From positions 59,340,870-59,404,869 of the forward strand of contig CM026390.1 of NCBI GenBank assembly GCA_014843695.1: 64,000 bases of DNA, given 5' to 3'. This DNA is from Archivesica marissinica (lineage: Eukaryota; Mollusca; Bivalvia; Venerida; Vesicomyidae). Numbering within the stretch: the stretch's first letter is position 1; the number at the start of each line of letters is the position of its first letter. Made by a program: the position numbers and the translations under genes. This document shows, piece by piece, positions 1 through 12,027 of this stretch. Under the pieces are notes generated by a model. The model searched no databases. It saw only the letters and a program-made list of their open reading frames with translations, and was not told the DNA's origin.

Positions 1-1220
1 GAATGATAACATCCACATACTACACCAAACTAAACAATTGAATGATAACACCCACATACTACACCAAACTAAACAATTGAATGATAACACCCACAGACTA
101 CACCAAACTAAACAATTGAATGATAACACCCACATACTACACCAAACTAAACAATTGAATGATAACACACACAGACTACACCAAACTAACCAATTGAATG
201 ATAACACCCACAAACTACACCAAACTAAACAATTGAATGATAACACACACAAACTACCCCAAACTAAACAATTGAATGATAACACACACAGACTACACAA
301 AACTAACCAAACTAAACAATTGAATGATAACACCCACAGACTACACCAAACTAACCAATTGAATGATAACACCCACAGACTACACCAAACTAAACAATTG
401 AATGATAACACCAACAGACTACACCAAACTAACCAATTGAATGATAACACCCACAGACTACACCAAACTAAACAATTGAATGATAACACCAACAGACTAC
501 ACCAAACTAAACAATTGAATGATAACACACATCGACTACACCAAACTAAACAATTGAATGATAACACCCACAGACTACACCAAACTAACCAATTGAATGA
601 TAACACCCACCGACTACACCAAACTAAACAATTGAATGATAACACCCACAGACTACACAAAACTAACCAAACTAAACAATTGAATGATAACACCCACAGA
701 CTACACAACACTAAACAATTGAATGATAACACACATCGACTAAACCAAACTAAACAATTGAATGATAACACCCACAGACTACACCAAACTAACCAATTGA
801 ATGATAACACCCACAGACTACACAACACTAAACAATTGAATGATAACACCCACAGACTACACCAAACTAACCAATTGAATGATAACACCCACAGACTACA
901 CAACACTAAACAATTGAATGATAACACACATCGACTAAACCAAACTAAACAATTGAATGATAACACCCACATACTACACCAAACTAACCAATTGAATGAT
1001 AACACCCACATACTACACCAAACTAAACAATTGAATGATAACACCCACATACTACACCAAACTAAACAATTGAATGATAACACACACAGACTACACCAAA
1101 CTAAACAATTGAATGATAACACCCACATACTACACCAAACTAACCAATTGAATGATAACACCCACAGACTACACAACACTAAACAATTGAATGATAACAC
1201 CCACAGACTACACCAAACTA
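1..1220. repeat. 39-bp minisatellite array, about 31 copies
   Basis: Head-to-tail copies of a 39-bp unit containing caattgaatgataacaccc followed by a ctacaccaaacta segment. The array runs off the left edge of the window and stops at the change to unique sequence at 1221. Copies differ by a few substitutions, and two units carry an extra 9 bp of ctaaccaaa type near 300 and 660. Because 39 is 13 codons, one frame stays open for 413 codons. That frame has no start or splice context and its product would be pure repeat, so I treat it as an artefact. Confidence 0.97.
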
Positions 1221-1512
1221 TAGTTTATCATTTAGCTGTTAATATCATGTTGGTTTTCATACAGAACGACTCATTTTGACATTATATATTATGTTGTTGA
1301 TATTACTAGCCGTACGCTCGTTGATTGGTTGAACTTGTGCAAATGTTATAAGTACATGTAGAGTGCGTCAACTTCATAAACATTATGATTTGGGATTTAC
1401 AAGTTTCTCCTTTACATAGGTTTGTATTGGCCAAGCAAATTTTAAACGACAAAGTTTCCTGGAACTCTTCTTATTATATACCTATTCAGTTTCTGCTGGA
1501 ATTAGTGTGTGG

Positions 1513-4500
1513 AATATACCCCCACACCATTCCAATATCACATAAATATATACCACAAGTACCCCACCCCATTCCAATAGCATATAAATATATACCACAA
1601 GTACACCCTACCCCATTCCAATATCACATACATATATACCACAACTACCCTCCACCCCATTCCAATATCACATAAATATATACCACAAGTACCCCACCCC
1701 ATTCCAATATCACATAAATATATACCACAAGTACACCCTACCCCATTCCAATATCACATACATATATACCACAAGTACCCCACCCCATTCCAATATCACA
1801 TAAATATATACTACAAGTACCCTCCACCCCATTCCAATATCACATAAATATATCACAAGTACACCCCACCCATTCCAATATCACATAAATATATACCACA
1901 AGTACCCACCCCATTCCAATATCACATAATATATACCACAACTACCCTCCACCCCATTCCAATATCACATAAATATATACCACAAGTACCCCACCCCATT
2001 CCAATATCACATAAATATATACTACAAGTACCCCACCCCATTCCAATATCACATAAATATATACCACAAGTACACCCTACCCCATTCCAATATCACATAA
2101 ATATATACCACAAGTACACCCCACCCCATTCCAATATCACATAAATATATACCACAAGTACACACCAACCCCATTCCAATAGCATATAAATATATACCAC
2201 AACTACCCTCCACCCCATTACAATATCACATAAATATATACCACAAGTACCCCACCCCATTCCAATATCACATAAATATATACAACAAATACCCCACCCC
2301 ATTCCAATATCACATAAATATATACCACAAATACCCCACCCCATTCCAATATCACATAAATATATACCACAAATACCCCACCCCATTCCAATATCACATA
2401 AATATATACCACAAGTACACCCTACCCCATTCCAATATCACATAAATATATACCACAAGTACACCCCACCCCATTCCAATATCACAATAAATACGCCACA
2501 AGTACCCCACCCCATTCCAATATCACATAAATATATACCACAAGTACACCCTACCCCATTCCAATATCACATAAATATATACCACAAGTACACCCCACCC
2601 CATTCCAATAGCATATAAATATATACACAAGTACCCCCACCCCATTCCAATATCACATAAATATATACCACAAGTACACCCCACCCCATTCCAATAGATA
2701 TAAATATATACTACAACTCCCTCCACCCCATTCAATATTAATAAATTATACCAAAAGTACCCCCACCCATTCCAATATCACATAAATATATACCACAAGT
2801 ACCCCACCCCATTCCAATATCACATAAATATATACTACAAGTACCCAACCCATTCCAATATCACATAAATATATACCACAAGTACACCCTACCCCATTCC
2901 AATATCACATAAATATATACCACAAGTACCCCACCCCATTCCAATATCACATAAATATATACCACAAGTACTCTCCACTCGTTTCCAATATCATATAAAT
3001 ATATACCACAAGTAACCTCTACCCCATTCCAATATCACATAAATATATACCACAAGTACCCCACTCCATTCCAATATCACATAAATATATACCACAAGTA
3101 CCCCACCCCATTCCAATATCACATAAATATATACCACAAATACCCCACCCCATTCCAATATCACATAAATATATACCACAAATACCCCACCCCATTCCAA
3201 TATCACATAAATATATACCACAAGTACCCCACCCCATTCCAATATCACATAAATATATCACAAGTACCCCACCCCATTCCAATATCACATAAATATATAC
3301 CACAAATACCCACCCCATTCCAATATCACATAATATATACCACAAGTACACCCCACCCCATTCCAATATCACATAAATATTACCACAAGTACACTCCACC
3401 CCATTCCAATAGCATATAAATATGTACCAAAACTATCCCCACCCATTCCAATATCACATAAATATATACCACAAGTACCCCACCCCATTCCAATATCACA
3501 TAAATATATACCACAAGTACCTCTACCCCATTCCAATATCACATAAATATATACCACAAGTACACCCTACCCCATTCTAATATCACATAAATATATACCA
3601 CAAGTACCCCACCCCATTCCAATATCACATAAATATATACCACAAATACCCCACCCCATTCCAATATCACATAAATATATACCACAAGTACCCCACCCCA
3701 TTCCAATATCACATAAATATATACCACAAGTACCCCACCCCATTCCAATATCACATAAATATATACCACAAGTACCCCACCCCATTCTAATATCACATAA
3801 ATATATACCACAAGTACCCCACCCCATTCCAATATCACATAAATATATACCACAAGTACCCCACCCCATTCTAATATCACATAAATATATACCACAAGTA
3901 CACCCTACCCCATTCCAATATCACATAAATATATACCACAAGTACACCCTACCCCATTCTAATATCACATAAATATATACCACAAGTACACAGCACCCCA
4001 TTCCAATAGCATATAAATATATACCACAACTACCCTCCACCCCATTCCAATATCACATAAATATATACCACAAGTACCCAACCCCATTCCAATATCACAT
4101 AAATATATACCACAAGTACCCCACCCAATTCCAATATCACATAAATATATACCACAAGTACCCCACCCCATTCTAATATCACATAAATATATACCACAAG
4201 TACACCCTACCCCATTCCAATATCACATAAATATATACCACAAGTACACCCTACCCCATTCTAATATCACATAAATATATACCACAAGTACACAGCACCC
4301 CATTCCAATAGCATATAAATATATACCACAACTACCCTCCACCCCATTCCAATATCACATAAATATATACCACAAGTACCCAACCCCATTCCAATATCAC
4401 ATAAATATATACCACAAGTACCCCACCCAATTCCAATATCACATAAATATATACCACAAGTACCCCACCCCATTCTAATATCACATAAATATATACCACA

Positions 4501-4599
4501 AGTACACCCTACCCCATTCCAATATCACATAAATATATACCACAAGTACCCCCACCCCATTCCAATATCACATAAATATATACCACAAGTACCCCCACC
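1513..4599. repeat. 41-44 bp minisatellite array (period mostly 42), cut by the assembly gap
   Basis: About 73 copies of a unit with core attccaatatcacataaat, then a ataccacaag segment and a C-rich spacer of variable length (ccccacccc, acaccctacccc, ccctccacccc). Spacer variation gives periods of 41 to 44. The stretches 3950-4251 and 4252-4553 appear identical over 302 bp. The array continues to the first N, so its true length is unknown. Open frames on the minus strand follow the 42-bp (14-codon) period and are not genes. Confidence 0.97.
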
Positions 4600-5599
4600 N
4601 NNNNNNNNNNNNNNNNNNNNNNNNNNNNNNNNNNNNNNNNNNNNNNNNNNNNNNNNNNNNNNNNNNNNNNNNNNNNNNNNNNNNNNNNNNNNNNNNNNNN
4701 NNNNNNNNNNNNNNNNNNNNNNNNNNNNNNNNNNNNNNNNNNNNNNNNNNNNNNNNNNNNNNNNNNNNNNNNNNNNNNNNNNNNNNNNNNNNNNNNNNNN
4801 NNNNNNNNNNNNNNNNNNNNNNNNNNNNNNNNNNNNNNNNNNNNNNNNNNNNNNNNNNNNNNNNNNNNNNNNNNNNNNNNNNNNNNNNNNNNNNNNNNNN
4901 NNNNNNNNNNNNNNNNNNNNNNNNNNNNNNNNNNNNNNNNNNNNNNNNNNNNNNNNNNNNNNNNNNNNNNNNNNNNNNNNNNNNNNNNNNNNNNNNNNNN
5001 NNNNNNNNNNNNNNNNNNNNNNNNNNNNNNNNNNNNNNNNNNNNNNNNNNNNNNNNNNNNNNNNNNNNNNNNNNNNNNNNNNNNNNNNNNNNNNNNNNNN
5101 NNNNNNNNNNNNNNNNNNNNNNNNNNNNNNNNNNNNNNNNNNNNNNNNNNNNNNNNNNNNNNNNNNNNNNNNNNNNNNNNNNNNNNNNNNNNNNNNNNNN
5201 NNNNNNNNNNNNNNNNNNNNNNNNNNNNNNNNNNNNNNNNNNNNNNNNNNNNNNNNNNNNNNNNNNNNNNNNNNNNNNNNNNNNNNNNNNNNNNNNNNNN
5301 NNNNNNNNNNNNNNNNNNNNNNNNNNNNNNNNNNNNNNNNNNNNNNNNNNNNNNNNNNNNNNNNNNNNNNNNNNNNNNNNNNNNNNNNNNNNNNNNNNNN
5401 NNNNNNNNNNNNNNNNNNNNNNNNNNNNNNNNNNNNNNNNNNNNNNNNNNNNNNNNNNNNNNNNNNNNNNNNNNNNNNNNNNNNNNNNNNNNNNNNNNNN
5501 NNNNNNNNNNNNNNNNNNNNNNNNNNNNNNNNNNNNNNNNNNNNNNNNNNNNNNNNNNNNNNNNNNNNNNNNNNNNNNNNNNNNNNNNNNNNNNNNNNN
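4600..5599. other. Assembly gap of exactly 1000 N
   Basis: The run of N is exactly 1000 long, which suggests a placeholder rather than a measured size. Its left edge is the 42-bp array and its right edge is the interior of an integrase coding region. It therefore hides the rest of the retrotransposon (integrase core, possibly reverse transcriptase and RNase H, and the 3' LTR) and the array boundary. Confidence 0.98.
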
Positions 5600-6255
5600 G
5601 CGCATGGGAAAGATTCTGTATATTTAGTGGCATGATCAATAAAATTCAAGATATACTGGTTCCCATTAATAGTTTTCTTCATGGGTCCAACGAAATCAGC
5701 GGATATAAATTTGAATGGTTGGGATATAATGGGCAGGGGTTTCAATGGGGCTACAGTGGCTTTCTGTCCCTTACCCGATCTCTGGCACGGCCCACAGCTA
5801 TGGCAGAATCGTTTAACATCTGCGCGGATTCCCGGCCAAAAGAAGCGGCGCTTAATGCGCTTCAGGGTCTTACTAGGTCCCTGGTGTCCCGTACTTAAAC
5901 TGTCATGGGCGAGGCCCGTTATATGATCACGGAATCCCCGTGGAACTACCACCTGATCATATATTTTCCAGGGTCGAACTTTGGACGTGTCTTGAGGTTG
6001 TTCTCTCCTCATAAGTAGTCGGGGTTCGAGCTGGATGTAATATCCTTGCCGAATAGGTGTTCCTTCTTGAGCCATTTCCCAGAGGGGTGCTAAGGTCGGT
6101 TCATTATTCTGTTCTTGCAATAATTTATCAGGACTCAAATCGTCAATAGAGGGAATATTTTGGGGTTTAACTGTACTGGCTTTCTCAGAGGGGGAATTGA
6201 TCTCAATTGTATTCCGAAAAGGTAAGACATTGTGATTTGTATCGGTCGTGTTTTC
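5600..6255 (-). CDS. Ty3/gypsy-like Pol fragment: integrase N-terminal zinc domain and start of the catalytic core
   Basis: Integrase inserts the cDNA copy of an LTR element into host chromosomes. The frame is open from the codon after the Gag-protease stop to the gap and is in the same frame as Gag-protease. A zinc-binding HHCC motif is visible: His codons at 5905-5907 and 5884-5886 (H-X6-H), then CHSCGPC with its last Cys at 5785-5787. The core begins with ADFVGP, whose Asp (5695-5697) fits the first residue of the D,D-35-E triad. FIDHATKY follows, typical of Ty3/gypsy integrases. The second Asp and the Glu would lie in the N gap. The segment just before the zinc domain (LLQEQ then LAPLWEMA) also matches the usual pre-integrase region. 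No reverse transcriptase or RNase H lies between protease and this domain. No ATG is needed if it is made by readthrough. Element copy, probably inactive. Confidence 0.9.
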
Positions 6256-7857
6256 TTAGTCTGGGTTGGACGTGACAATTTCATCAAACGGGATAATTTT
6301 CTTATTTGAGCGTGTAACCACGCCACAGGTAATCAAATCAGTGACAGGGGCGGTTTCACAGTCGTTACCTATTATAAGATCCACCCCCGCGGTGCATCTG
6401 TGTTTTAATACAGCCACCTTCAATGTTCCTTGGTATATTGGACAATCGACGCTAATCTTTGCTATCGGATAATTACCAGGGATATAATTGACCCCGCGGA
6501 TTGTTACCCGTTCACCTGTGTATTCTAAATGATCAGCGGTCTGATCAGTAGCCGACAATAAACTAATTGTCGCACCTGAATCTCTCAAATACGTCACTTG
6601 TGCGGTGTTATTATTTATGCGTGCTTGACCTGTATATTTGACAAGTAATGGATTTACCATCTCGGTATTTTCATATGAGTTCACTGGCTCATTGGTTATA
6701 AAGGCTGAACTATGAGTAGTGTTTGACACTTGGTGTCCGTTTGCTAGGTTTCTAGTACCCCTGTACCTAGGTGAATTGGGATCTGCCCAACACTCTGTTC
6801 GTCCGTGGCCATTACGCCTACAATAACTACAATATTTTTCTATCCGGGGAGTTCTATGGGTATCTTGGGAATTATCTATCCTAATATTGGGTCGATACAT
6901 GGGTGATGGGATATATGGCCTTGGGGCTGGAGGTCGGTGTTCTGTATCTCTGGGTTTCACATTCGGATTTGAATTAATCCGTGTCCTGGGCGCTAATCTG
7001 CGATGGAGGTTATATTCATCAGCCAGGGAAATACATTCCTGGAGAGTAGATTCTTTCTTATCCAGAATGAACAAATTAAGCTCATCACTTAGCTGGGAAT
7101 CGAATCTATATCTCAAGAGCAGCTCGATCCAGTTGACCTCGCTCGGATCATTGTTCTCCGTCCATAGAGTCATTTGCTCCCTTAATTCCTTAATGACTTC
7201 GGAATATGTCTGCTGAGGTTTCTTTACCCAAGAGAAGAAATTCTTTCTATATACAGTGGGTGAGAGTCTATATTCATCCAAGATGGCGGCCTTGAGGGTA
7301 TCGTAATTATTAGCGTCTTGGACAGTAAGAGTGGCATATATATTTCTGGCCTTGTCGGACAACTTGTCTATAATATGGCCCACCCATGTTTGTTTGGCGA
7401 CCTGGCTAGCTTCGAACAGTCTCTCACATGTTGCGAAGAATTTATCTGGCCTCATAGTCTGGGTCCAAATAGGAACAGAAATGTTTGTCTTAGAGGGCCT
7501 AGTATCTGTATGGAGGGGGTTATTTTGCTGAGATTCCTGATCTCTCTGGATTTCTCTCAGGCGAATCTCCGTCTGCATTTTCTCCCTTTGCATTCTTTCC
7601 TCCCTGTCCCTTTCTTTCTCTTCTCTTTCCTCTCTTTGTTTTACTTCATCCCTCTCTCTTTCTCTCTCTCTTTCTTCTCTTTCCCTCTCTCTTTCTCTCT
7701 CTCTTTCTTTCTCATAAATCTCACCCTGACGTTCCAGATTTGCCTGATTAAAGAAGGGAAGTCTCATTAATTTGTCCCATATCTCATCACCTGTTGTCTG
7801 CAAGTCGGGGTGAACCGGCCCCTCAGTTTCCTTATTAGCACTCCTAGTTGTCGCCAT
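6256..7857 (-). CDS. gag-pr: Ty3/gypsy-like Gag-protease polyprotein (533 aa)
   Basis: Structural protein plus aspartic protease of an LTR retrotransposon. It would assemble cytoplasmic particles around the element RNA and process the polyprotein. Start is the ATG at 7855-7857, the first ATG after the leader. Residues about 48-95 are a highly charged Glu/Arg run encoded by a GA-rich microsatellite (7600-7715), perhaps coiled coil. Residues about 130-300 look like a gypsy-type capsid region. A CCHC zinc knuckle CSYCRRNGHGRTEC occupies residues 343-356. The protease has LRDSGAT with the catalytic Asp at residue 426, and IIGND at about 495-499 as the second conserved segment. It ends at TAA (6256-6258). 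The same frame then continues open into integrase. This is either one nonsense mutation or a programmed readthrough site. The full-length frame suggests a fairly young copy. Confidence 0.92.
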   Translation of the reverse strand: MATTRSANKETEGPVHPDLQTTGDEIWDKLMRLPFFNQANLERQGEIYEKEREREREREREERERERERDEVKQREEREEKERDREERMQREKMQTEIRLREIQRDQESQQNNPLHTDTRPSKTNISVPIWTQTMRPDKFFATCERLFEASQVAKQTWVGHIIDKLSDKARNIYATLTVQDANNYDTLKAAILDEYRLSPTVYRKNFFSWVKKPQQTYSEVIKELREQMTLWTENNDPSEVNWIELLLRYRFDSQLSDELNLFILDKKESTLQECISLADEYNLHRRLAPRTRINSNPNVKPRDTEHRPPAPRPYIPSPMYRPNIRIDNSQDTHRTPRIEKYCSYCRRNGHGRTECWADPNSPRYRGTRNLANGHQVSNTTHSSAFITNEPVNSYENTEMVNPLLVKYTGQARINNNTAQVTYLRDSGATISLLSATDQTADHLEYTGERVTIRGVNYIPGNYPIAKISVDCPIYQGTLKVAVLKHRCTAGVDLIIGNDCETAPVTDLITCGVVTRSNKKIIPFDEIVTSNPD

Positions 7858-8285
7858 TTTATTTTTTTATTTCCCAAAATTTTTAATCCCCAGAATGTAT
7901 CTCCAAATGTATTATAGAATTGAGTTCAATAAAAGGAAGTAAATCACTAATATAATTTTAATGATAATATTAAGCCTCTATGAACAGAAAACTGGTACTT
8001 ACCGAAGTCTGTCTCGTCCGTTAATCCAATATATAATTTATCACATATTCAAAGTTTGCACATTTCCAATAATTTAATCCATTTCATTAATTTAATAATT
8101 CGTTGACGTCTTTCACTTATTTCCAAATTCTAACACTGTCTCGCATGCCCTTCTGTTTTCCCACGTTAATTAATAGTCCCTTGTATTCTTCATGTATAAA
8201 TCCTAGTGTCCTTCACAATATTCCATATATAAATTCTAGTGTCCTTCACAATATGTCACGATATGTCACCTATTCTTTATTTCCA
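7858..8285 (-). other. Retrotransposon 5' leader between primer site and gag
   Basis: AT-rich untranslated stretch between the primer-binding site and the gag ATG. On the minus strand it carries a strong splice-donor match, CGGTAAGTA (GTAAGT at 7997-8002), the position where some retroelements splice subgenomic RNAs. No ORF of note. Confidence 0.55.
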
Positions 8286-8304
8286 ATCCCGGACGAGCGT
8301 CCCA
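8286..8304 (-). other. Primer-binding site, tRNA-Pro-like
   Basis: Minus strand reads TGGGACGCTCGTCCGGGAT, two bases inside the CA end of the candidate LTR. A TGG start and a CTCGTCCGGGAT body are what is expected for pairing to the 3' end of a tRNA-Pro-type primer. It has one extra base and a change in the acceptor stem compared with the vertebrate tRNA-Pro site, so the exact host tRNA is not certain. Confidence 0.7.
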
Positions 8305-8306
8305 AT

Positions 8307-8745
8307 TGTCGCAAACTCTCCTTTGTCTTCTCGTAATAATATGTCTCGGTTGCTACGGCTCTTACCAGGGTCTATCCTATTGTAGACTCGCTGGAGTTGT
8401 CTAGGGGGTTTCTTCGTTATTATATGTATTAATGATAACTCAACACAGTATTACATTTCTTCTATATAATATCTTGTTTCAATTGGCATCAGAAATATCC
8501 ATATATATATAATCAGTGATCTATATATATATACATCGTATCATTAAAAACTTATTTAACAATCCATTTGTGTGAGCCGACTATGCGCTTACACAGTATA
8601 TTTAACATCCAATCTTTCTAATCCGTCATTACTCAATATCACTATAATCTAATCACTGTTTCTGATTAGATTAACTTTTAATCACCTTCTGGTGGTTCGC
8701 CGAAACTCTGTTTCTTCTATGGCTGAAAAATTTAATTATTCGACA
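8307..8745 (-). mobile_element. Candidate 5' LTR of the gypsy-like element (about 439 bp)
   Basis: The inner edge is well placed: the plus strand starts TGTCGCAAAC two bases from the primer site. The outer edge is chosen because CGACA at 8741-8745 makes a TGTCG...CGACA inverted terminal pair. The second LTR should be in the N gap, so the pair cannot be compared and the outer boundary is a guess. Earlier ends such as ACACA near 8594 are possible. Confidence 0.45.
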
Positions 8746-8974
8746 AATCTTTATAAGTTATATTTCTTATAATGTCCATAATATCTAAGTATCATAAATA
8801 CAGTTTATATGTTCTATATACTAGATTGAGATCACGACCTTTCTCGCTCCTGGAGTTAGGCTCTAGGGTGTCTGATTTATGTTAATAAAATCCATTTCTT
8901 ATATACATAATTGAATCAGTGTATATATGATATAACAATTCCTAAAACATCTGTTATTCCTAAACATCTGTTAT
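8746..8974. other. AT-rich flank of the LTR, no feature seen
   Basis: Flank or possible LTR remainder if the LTR is longer than proposed. No coding or RNA signal was recognised. Confidence 0.4.
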
Positions 8975-9118
8975 GTTATCTAATATTACACCATCAAACC
9001 AGTTCGGTGCCTTTGTATTACATAACTGGACACCTGCAACCACGGCCTGTTATCTAATATTACACCATCAAACCAGTTCGGTGCCTTTGTATTACATAAC
9101 TGGACACCTGCAACCACG
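8975..9118. repeat. Tandem duplication of a 74-bp segment
   Basis: 8975-9048 and 9049-9118 are nearly identical, both running from gttatctaatattacacc to gacacctgcaaccacg. Just two copies, apparently recent because no differences are seen over about 70 bp. Confidence 0.9.
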
Positions 9119-9711
<593 letters not shown>

Positions 9712-9960
9712 GCATGTACAACTGTGTGGGTCACAACGGTGGCTCTCTGAGACGGTGAAACAAAATCCATATTGCAAAATTGCATTTGTATTTTATGAGA
9801 TTTGAGTATTTATAGACCAAGAGGACTGTTGAAATAAATCGCTCGCCCACATGGTTCGCCGGAGGCGAGGGTAAATAAGCTCAATCGTATTGAAATAAAT
9901 AATAACCTTTCATTATTCCTGATGAAATTAGTATATATAATTGGGTACAAATCTCAACAG

Positions 9961-10250
9961 ACGGATCTGTAGACCAGTGGTTAACACGCTGGACTGGTAA
10001 TCCAGGGATCGCAGGTTCGATCCCCCGTCTGACCCTAATAAAATTAACAGTCTTTCAGATGGGACGTTAAACCGAGGTCTCGTGTCGGTGCTTTACACCG
10101 TGCACGTAAACGAACCAGAGGAGACTCTGGAATGGGTATCTTTCTGTATCATTGCACTATCCTCCAAAATCTAAAATGACTAATCACTTCAGGAGGCGTC
10201 GCTCATCTGGGTAACCGGTAGCGACGATAAATAAACGTAAAACACACACA
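9961..10250 (+). mobile_element. SINE-A, full-length tRNA-Thr-derived SINE
   Basis: Type copy of family A. The head folds as a tRNA: anticodon stem ctgga / tccag around loop ctggtaa (anticodon GGT, Thr), with A-box region tagaccagtgg and B box ggttcgatccc. These are the internal RNA polymerase III promoter elements. The body contains gggacgttaaaccgaggtct, gagactctggaatgggt and gcactatcctcc. The 3' end is ggtagcgacgataaataaac followed by a CA-rich tail. At least a dozen full or partial copies are in this window. The body may belong to a known mollusc SINE superfamily, but I did not assign one. Confidence 0.9.
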
Positions 10251-10283
10251 GGGTACAACTCTCAACCCAGGACTCAACCGATG

Positions 10284-10516
10284 AGATCCCCCGTCTAACC
10301 CTAATAAAATTAACAGTCTTTCAGATGGGACGTTAAACCGAGGTCTCGTGTGGGTGCTTTACACCATGGACGTAAAAGAACCAGAGGAGACTCTGGGATG
10401 GGTCTCTGTCTGTATCATTGCACTACCCTCCAAAATCTAAAATTACTAATCTCTTCAGGAGGCATCGCTCATATGGGTAACCGGTAGCGACGATAAATAA
10501 ACGTAAAACACACACA
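10284..10516 (+). mobile_element. SINE-A copy lacking most of the tRNA head
   Basis: Begins within the B box (gatccccc) and runs to the acgtaaaacacacacag tail. Both this copy and 9961-10250 are followed by gggtacaactct, so the pair looks like a tandem duplication of a SINE plus its 3' flank. Confidence 0.88.
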
Positions 10517-10770
10517 GGGTACAACTCTTATATCTGATGATTCAACACGTGTCTTGTTTGTCTTGGATTTGAAGTCGCACAAACAACTTAGGTCATATGG
10601 CGACTACCCATACACTATTGGAGGAAGAAGACCCTGCGTGCATTTCCGAGCAATATAGCAGGCACCGACGGGAACCACCGTAGAACCACCAACCTCACAC
10701 AAGCAAGGATTAGAATAATGTTAAAGCCCTATAGAGCACGGTTATCTGGAGAAATATAATAAGTCCGCGT

Positions 10771-11051
10771 GCTTTACATTTATTTATCGTCGCTACCGGT
10801 TGCCCATATGAGCGATGCCTCCTGACGAGATTAGTCATTTTAGATGTGTGGAGGATAGTGCAATGATACAGACAGAGACCCATTCCAGAGTCTCTTCTGG
10901 TTCTTTTACGTGCACGGTGTAAAGCACCGACACGAGACTTCGGTTTAAAGTCCATTCTGAAAGACTTAAATTTATTAGGGTCAGACGGGGGGTCGAACCT
11001 GCGATCCCTGTATTACCAGTCCAGCGTGTTACCACTGGACTACAGATACAT
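10771..11051 (-). mobile_element. SINE-A, full length, minus strand
   Basis: The plus strand shows the reverse complement of the tail (tttatttatcgtcgctaccg) on the left and of the tRNA head (ggattaccagtcc-like, B box reversed at about 10990) on the right. Confidence 0.88.
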
Positions 11052-11163
11052 ATGTGGGGTAGCCAATATCGACCGTGTAATTCATGAGCATGTTCAGTCT
11101 ATGCAAACGATCTGAATTACTGGCCCTAGTGTCTACTAATATGTATAATACACGTAGCTGTAT

Positions 11164-11336
11164 GTACACTGTGTACGTAAAATAACCAGAGGAGACTCTG
11201 GAATGGGTCTCTGTCTGTATCAGTGCACTATCCTGCACACATCTAAAATTATTAATCTCTTCAGGAGGCGTCGCTCATATGGGCAACCGGTAGCGACGAT
11301 AAATAAACATAAACCACACACACACAGAGCTGTATA
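11164..11336 (+). mobile_element. SINE-A body and tail, 5'-truncated
   Basis: Starts in the body (cactgtgtacgtaaaa) and ends in the usual aaataaac tail. Together with its 3' flank to 11482 it is duplicated at 15760-16078. Confidence 0.85.
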
Positions 11337-11482
11337 TACCTGAGCCGAGAACTCTGCTGTGGGTCCTACTACTCTACTGGAACCAGAATAATGATGTTAT
11401 AATTGTGCTCTAGCTCATTACCGTGTGTACTACAAGAAACCTATAATCTAAGTGTTAACAACACGATTTGTTCAACTACATA
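11334..11482. repeat. Duplicated SINE flank, copy 1
   Basis: About 150 bp from cagagctgtatatacctgag to cgatttgttcaactacat recurs at 15921-16078 with few changes. In both places it directly follows a SINE-A tail. Confidence 0.88.
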
Positions 11483-11777
11483 AATTACAAATTCATTTAC
11501 AACTAGCATAGACCGTGTCGTGATTGACTGGTAGCATATCTAAATATCCGTACAACTATACATGTTATGTGAGCAATCAGGAGCGTAGCTTTGGCTTGAA
11601 CTATACGTAGGCAGCATTATGATATGGGGTCCGGGATATCTCCCCTACCCGGTTTAACAGTCTATATCGCTGCAACTGAATTCTTGGGACATTTTAAGTC
11701 ATGTATTGACGATGAACAAGGAACATATTTGCACAATTCTGATATAATACCGTATATAACCATAAATTGTGTTTTAA

Positions 11778-12012
11778 GTCGTGGAAGTCGTGATAGCTCA
11801 GTGGTTGTGCGTTCGCTTCATGTGCGAAATTCCCGGAGTTCGAGTCCCTCTGGAGCCGTTACGAGTGTGCCCTTAGGCAAGGTATTTAAATTACACGTGC
11901 CTCTTCTCTCTCCCTCGTGGCGATGGATTCCATGAGGATGAGGTCTCGAGAGTGATTAATATAAGATATAAGAACTTGTTTCGCAATCGAGCTCAAATAA
12001 ATGTGTTTATAC
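11778..12012 (+). mobile_element. SINE-B, full length with 15-bp target-site duplication
   Basis: Type copy of family B. The tRNA-like head gtgatagctcagtgg (A box) leads to anticodon arm ttcgc/gcgaa (loop in most copies ttcaggt, anticodon CAG, Leu-like) and B-box region gagttcgagtccc. The body has gtgcccttaggcaaggtatt, a CT-rich stretch, gatggattccat and gaggtctcgagagtgattaa. The 3' end is tcgcaatcgagctcaaataa. It is flanked by perfect copies of taaattgtgttttaa at 11763-11777 and 12013-12027. Confidence 0.92.
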
Positions 12013-12027
12013 TAAATTGTGTTTTAA

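Noticed and set aside
38..1279. 413-codon Asn/His/Gln-rich frame
   Set aside because: Pure translation of the 39-bp unit, continuing from the window edge.
9961..10030. Functional tRNA-Thr gene
   Set aside because: The head is continuous with a SINE body repeated many times in the window and has no T-run terminator after the tRNA part.
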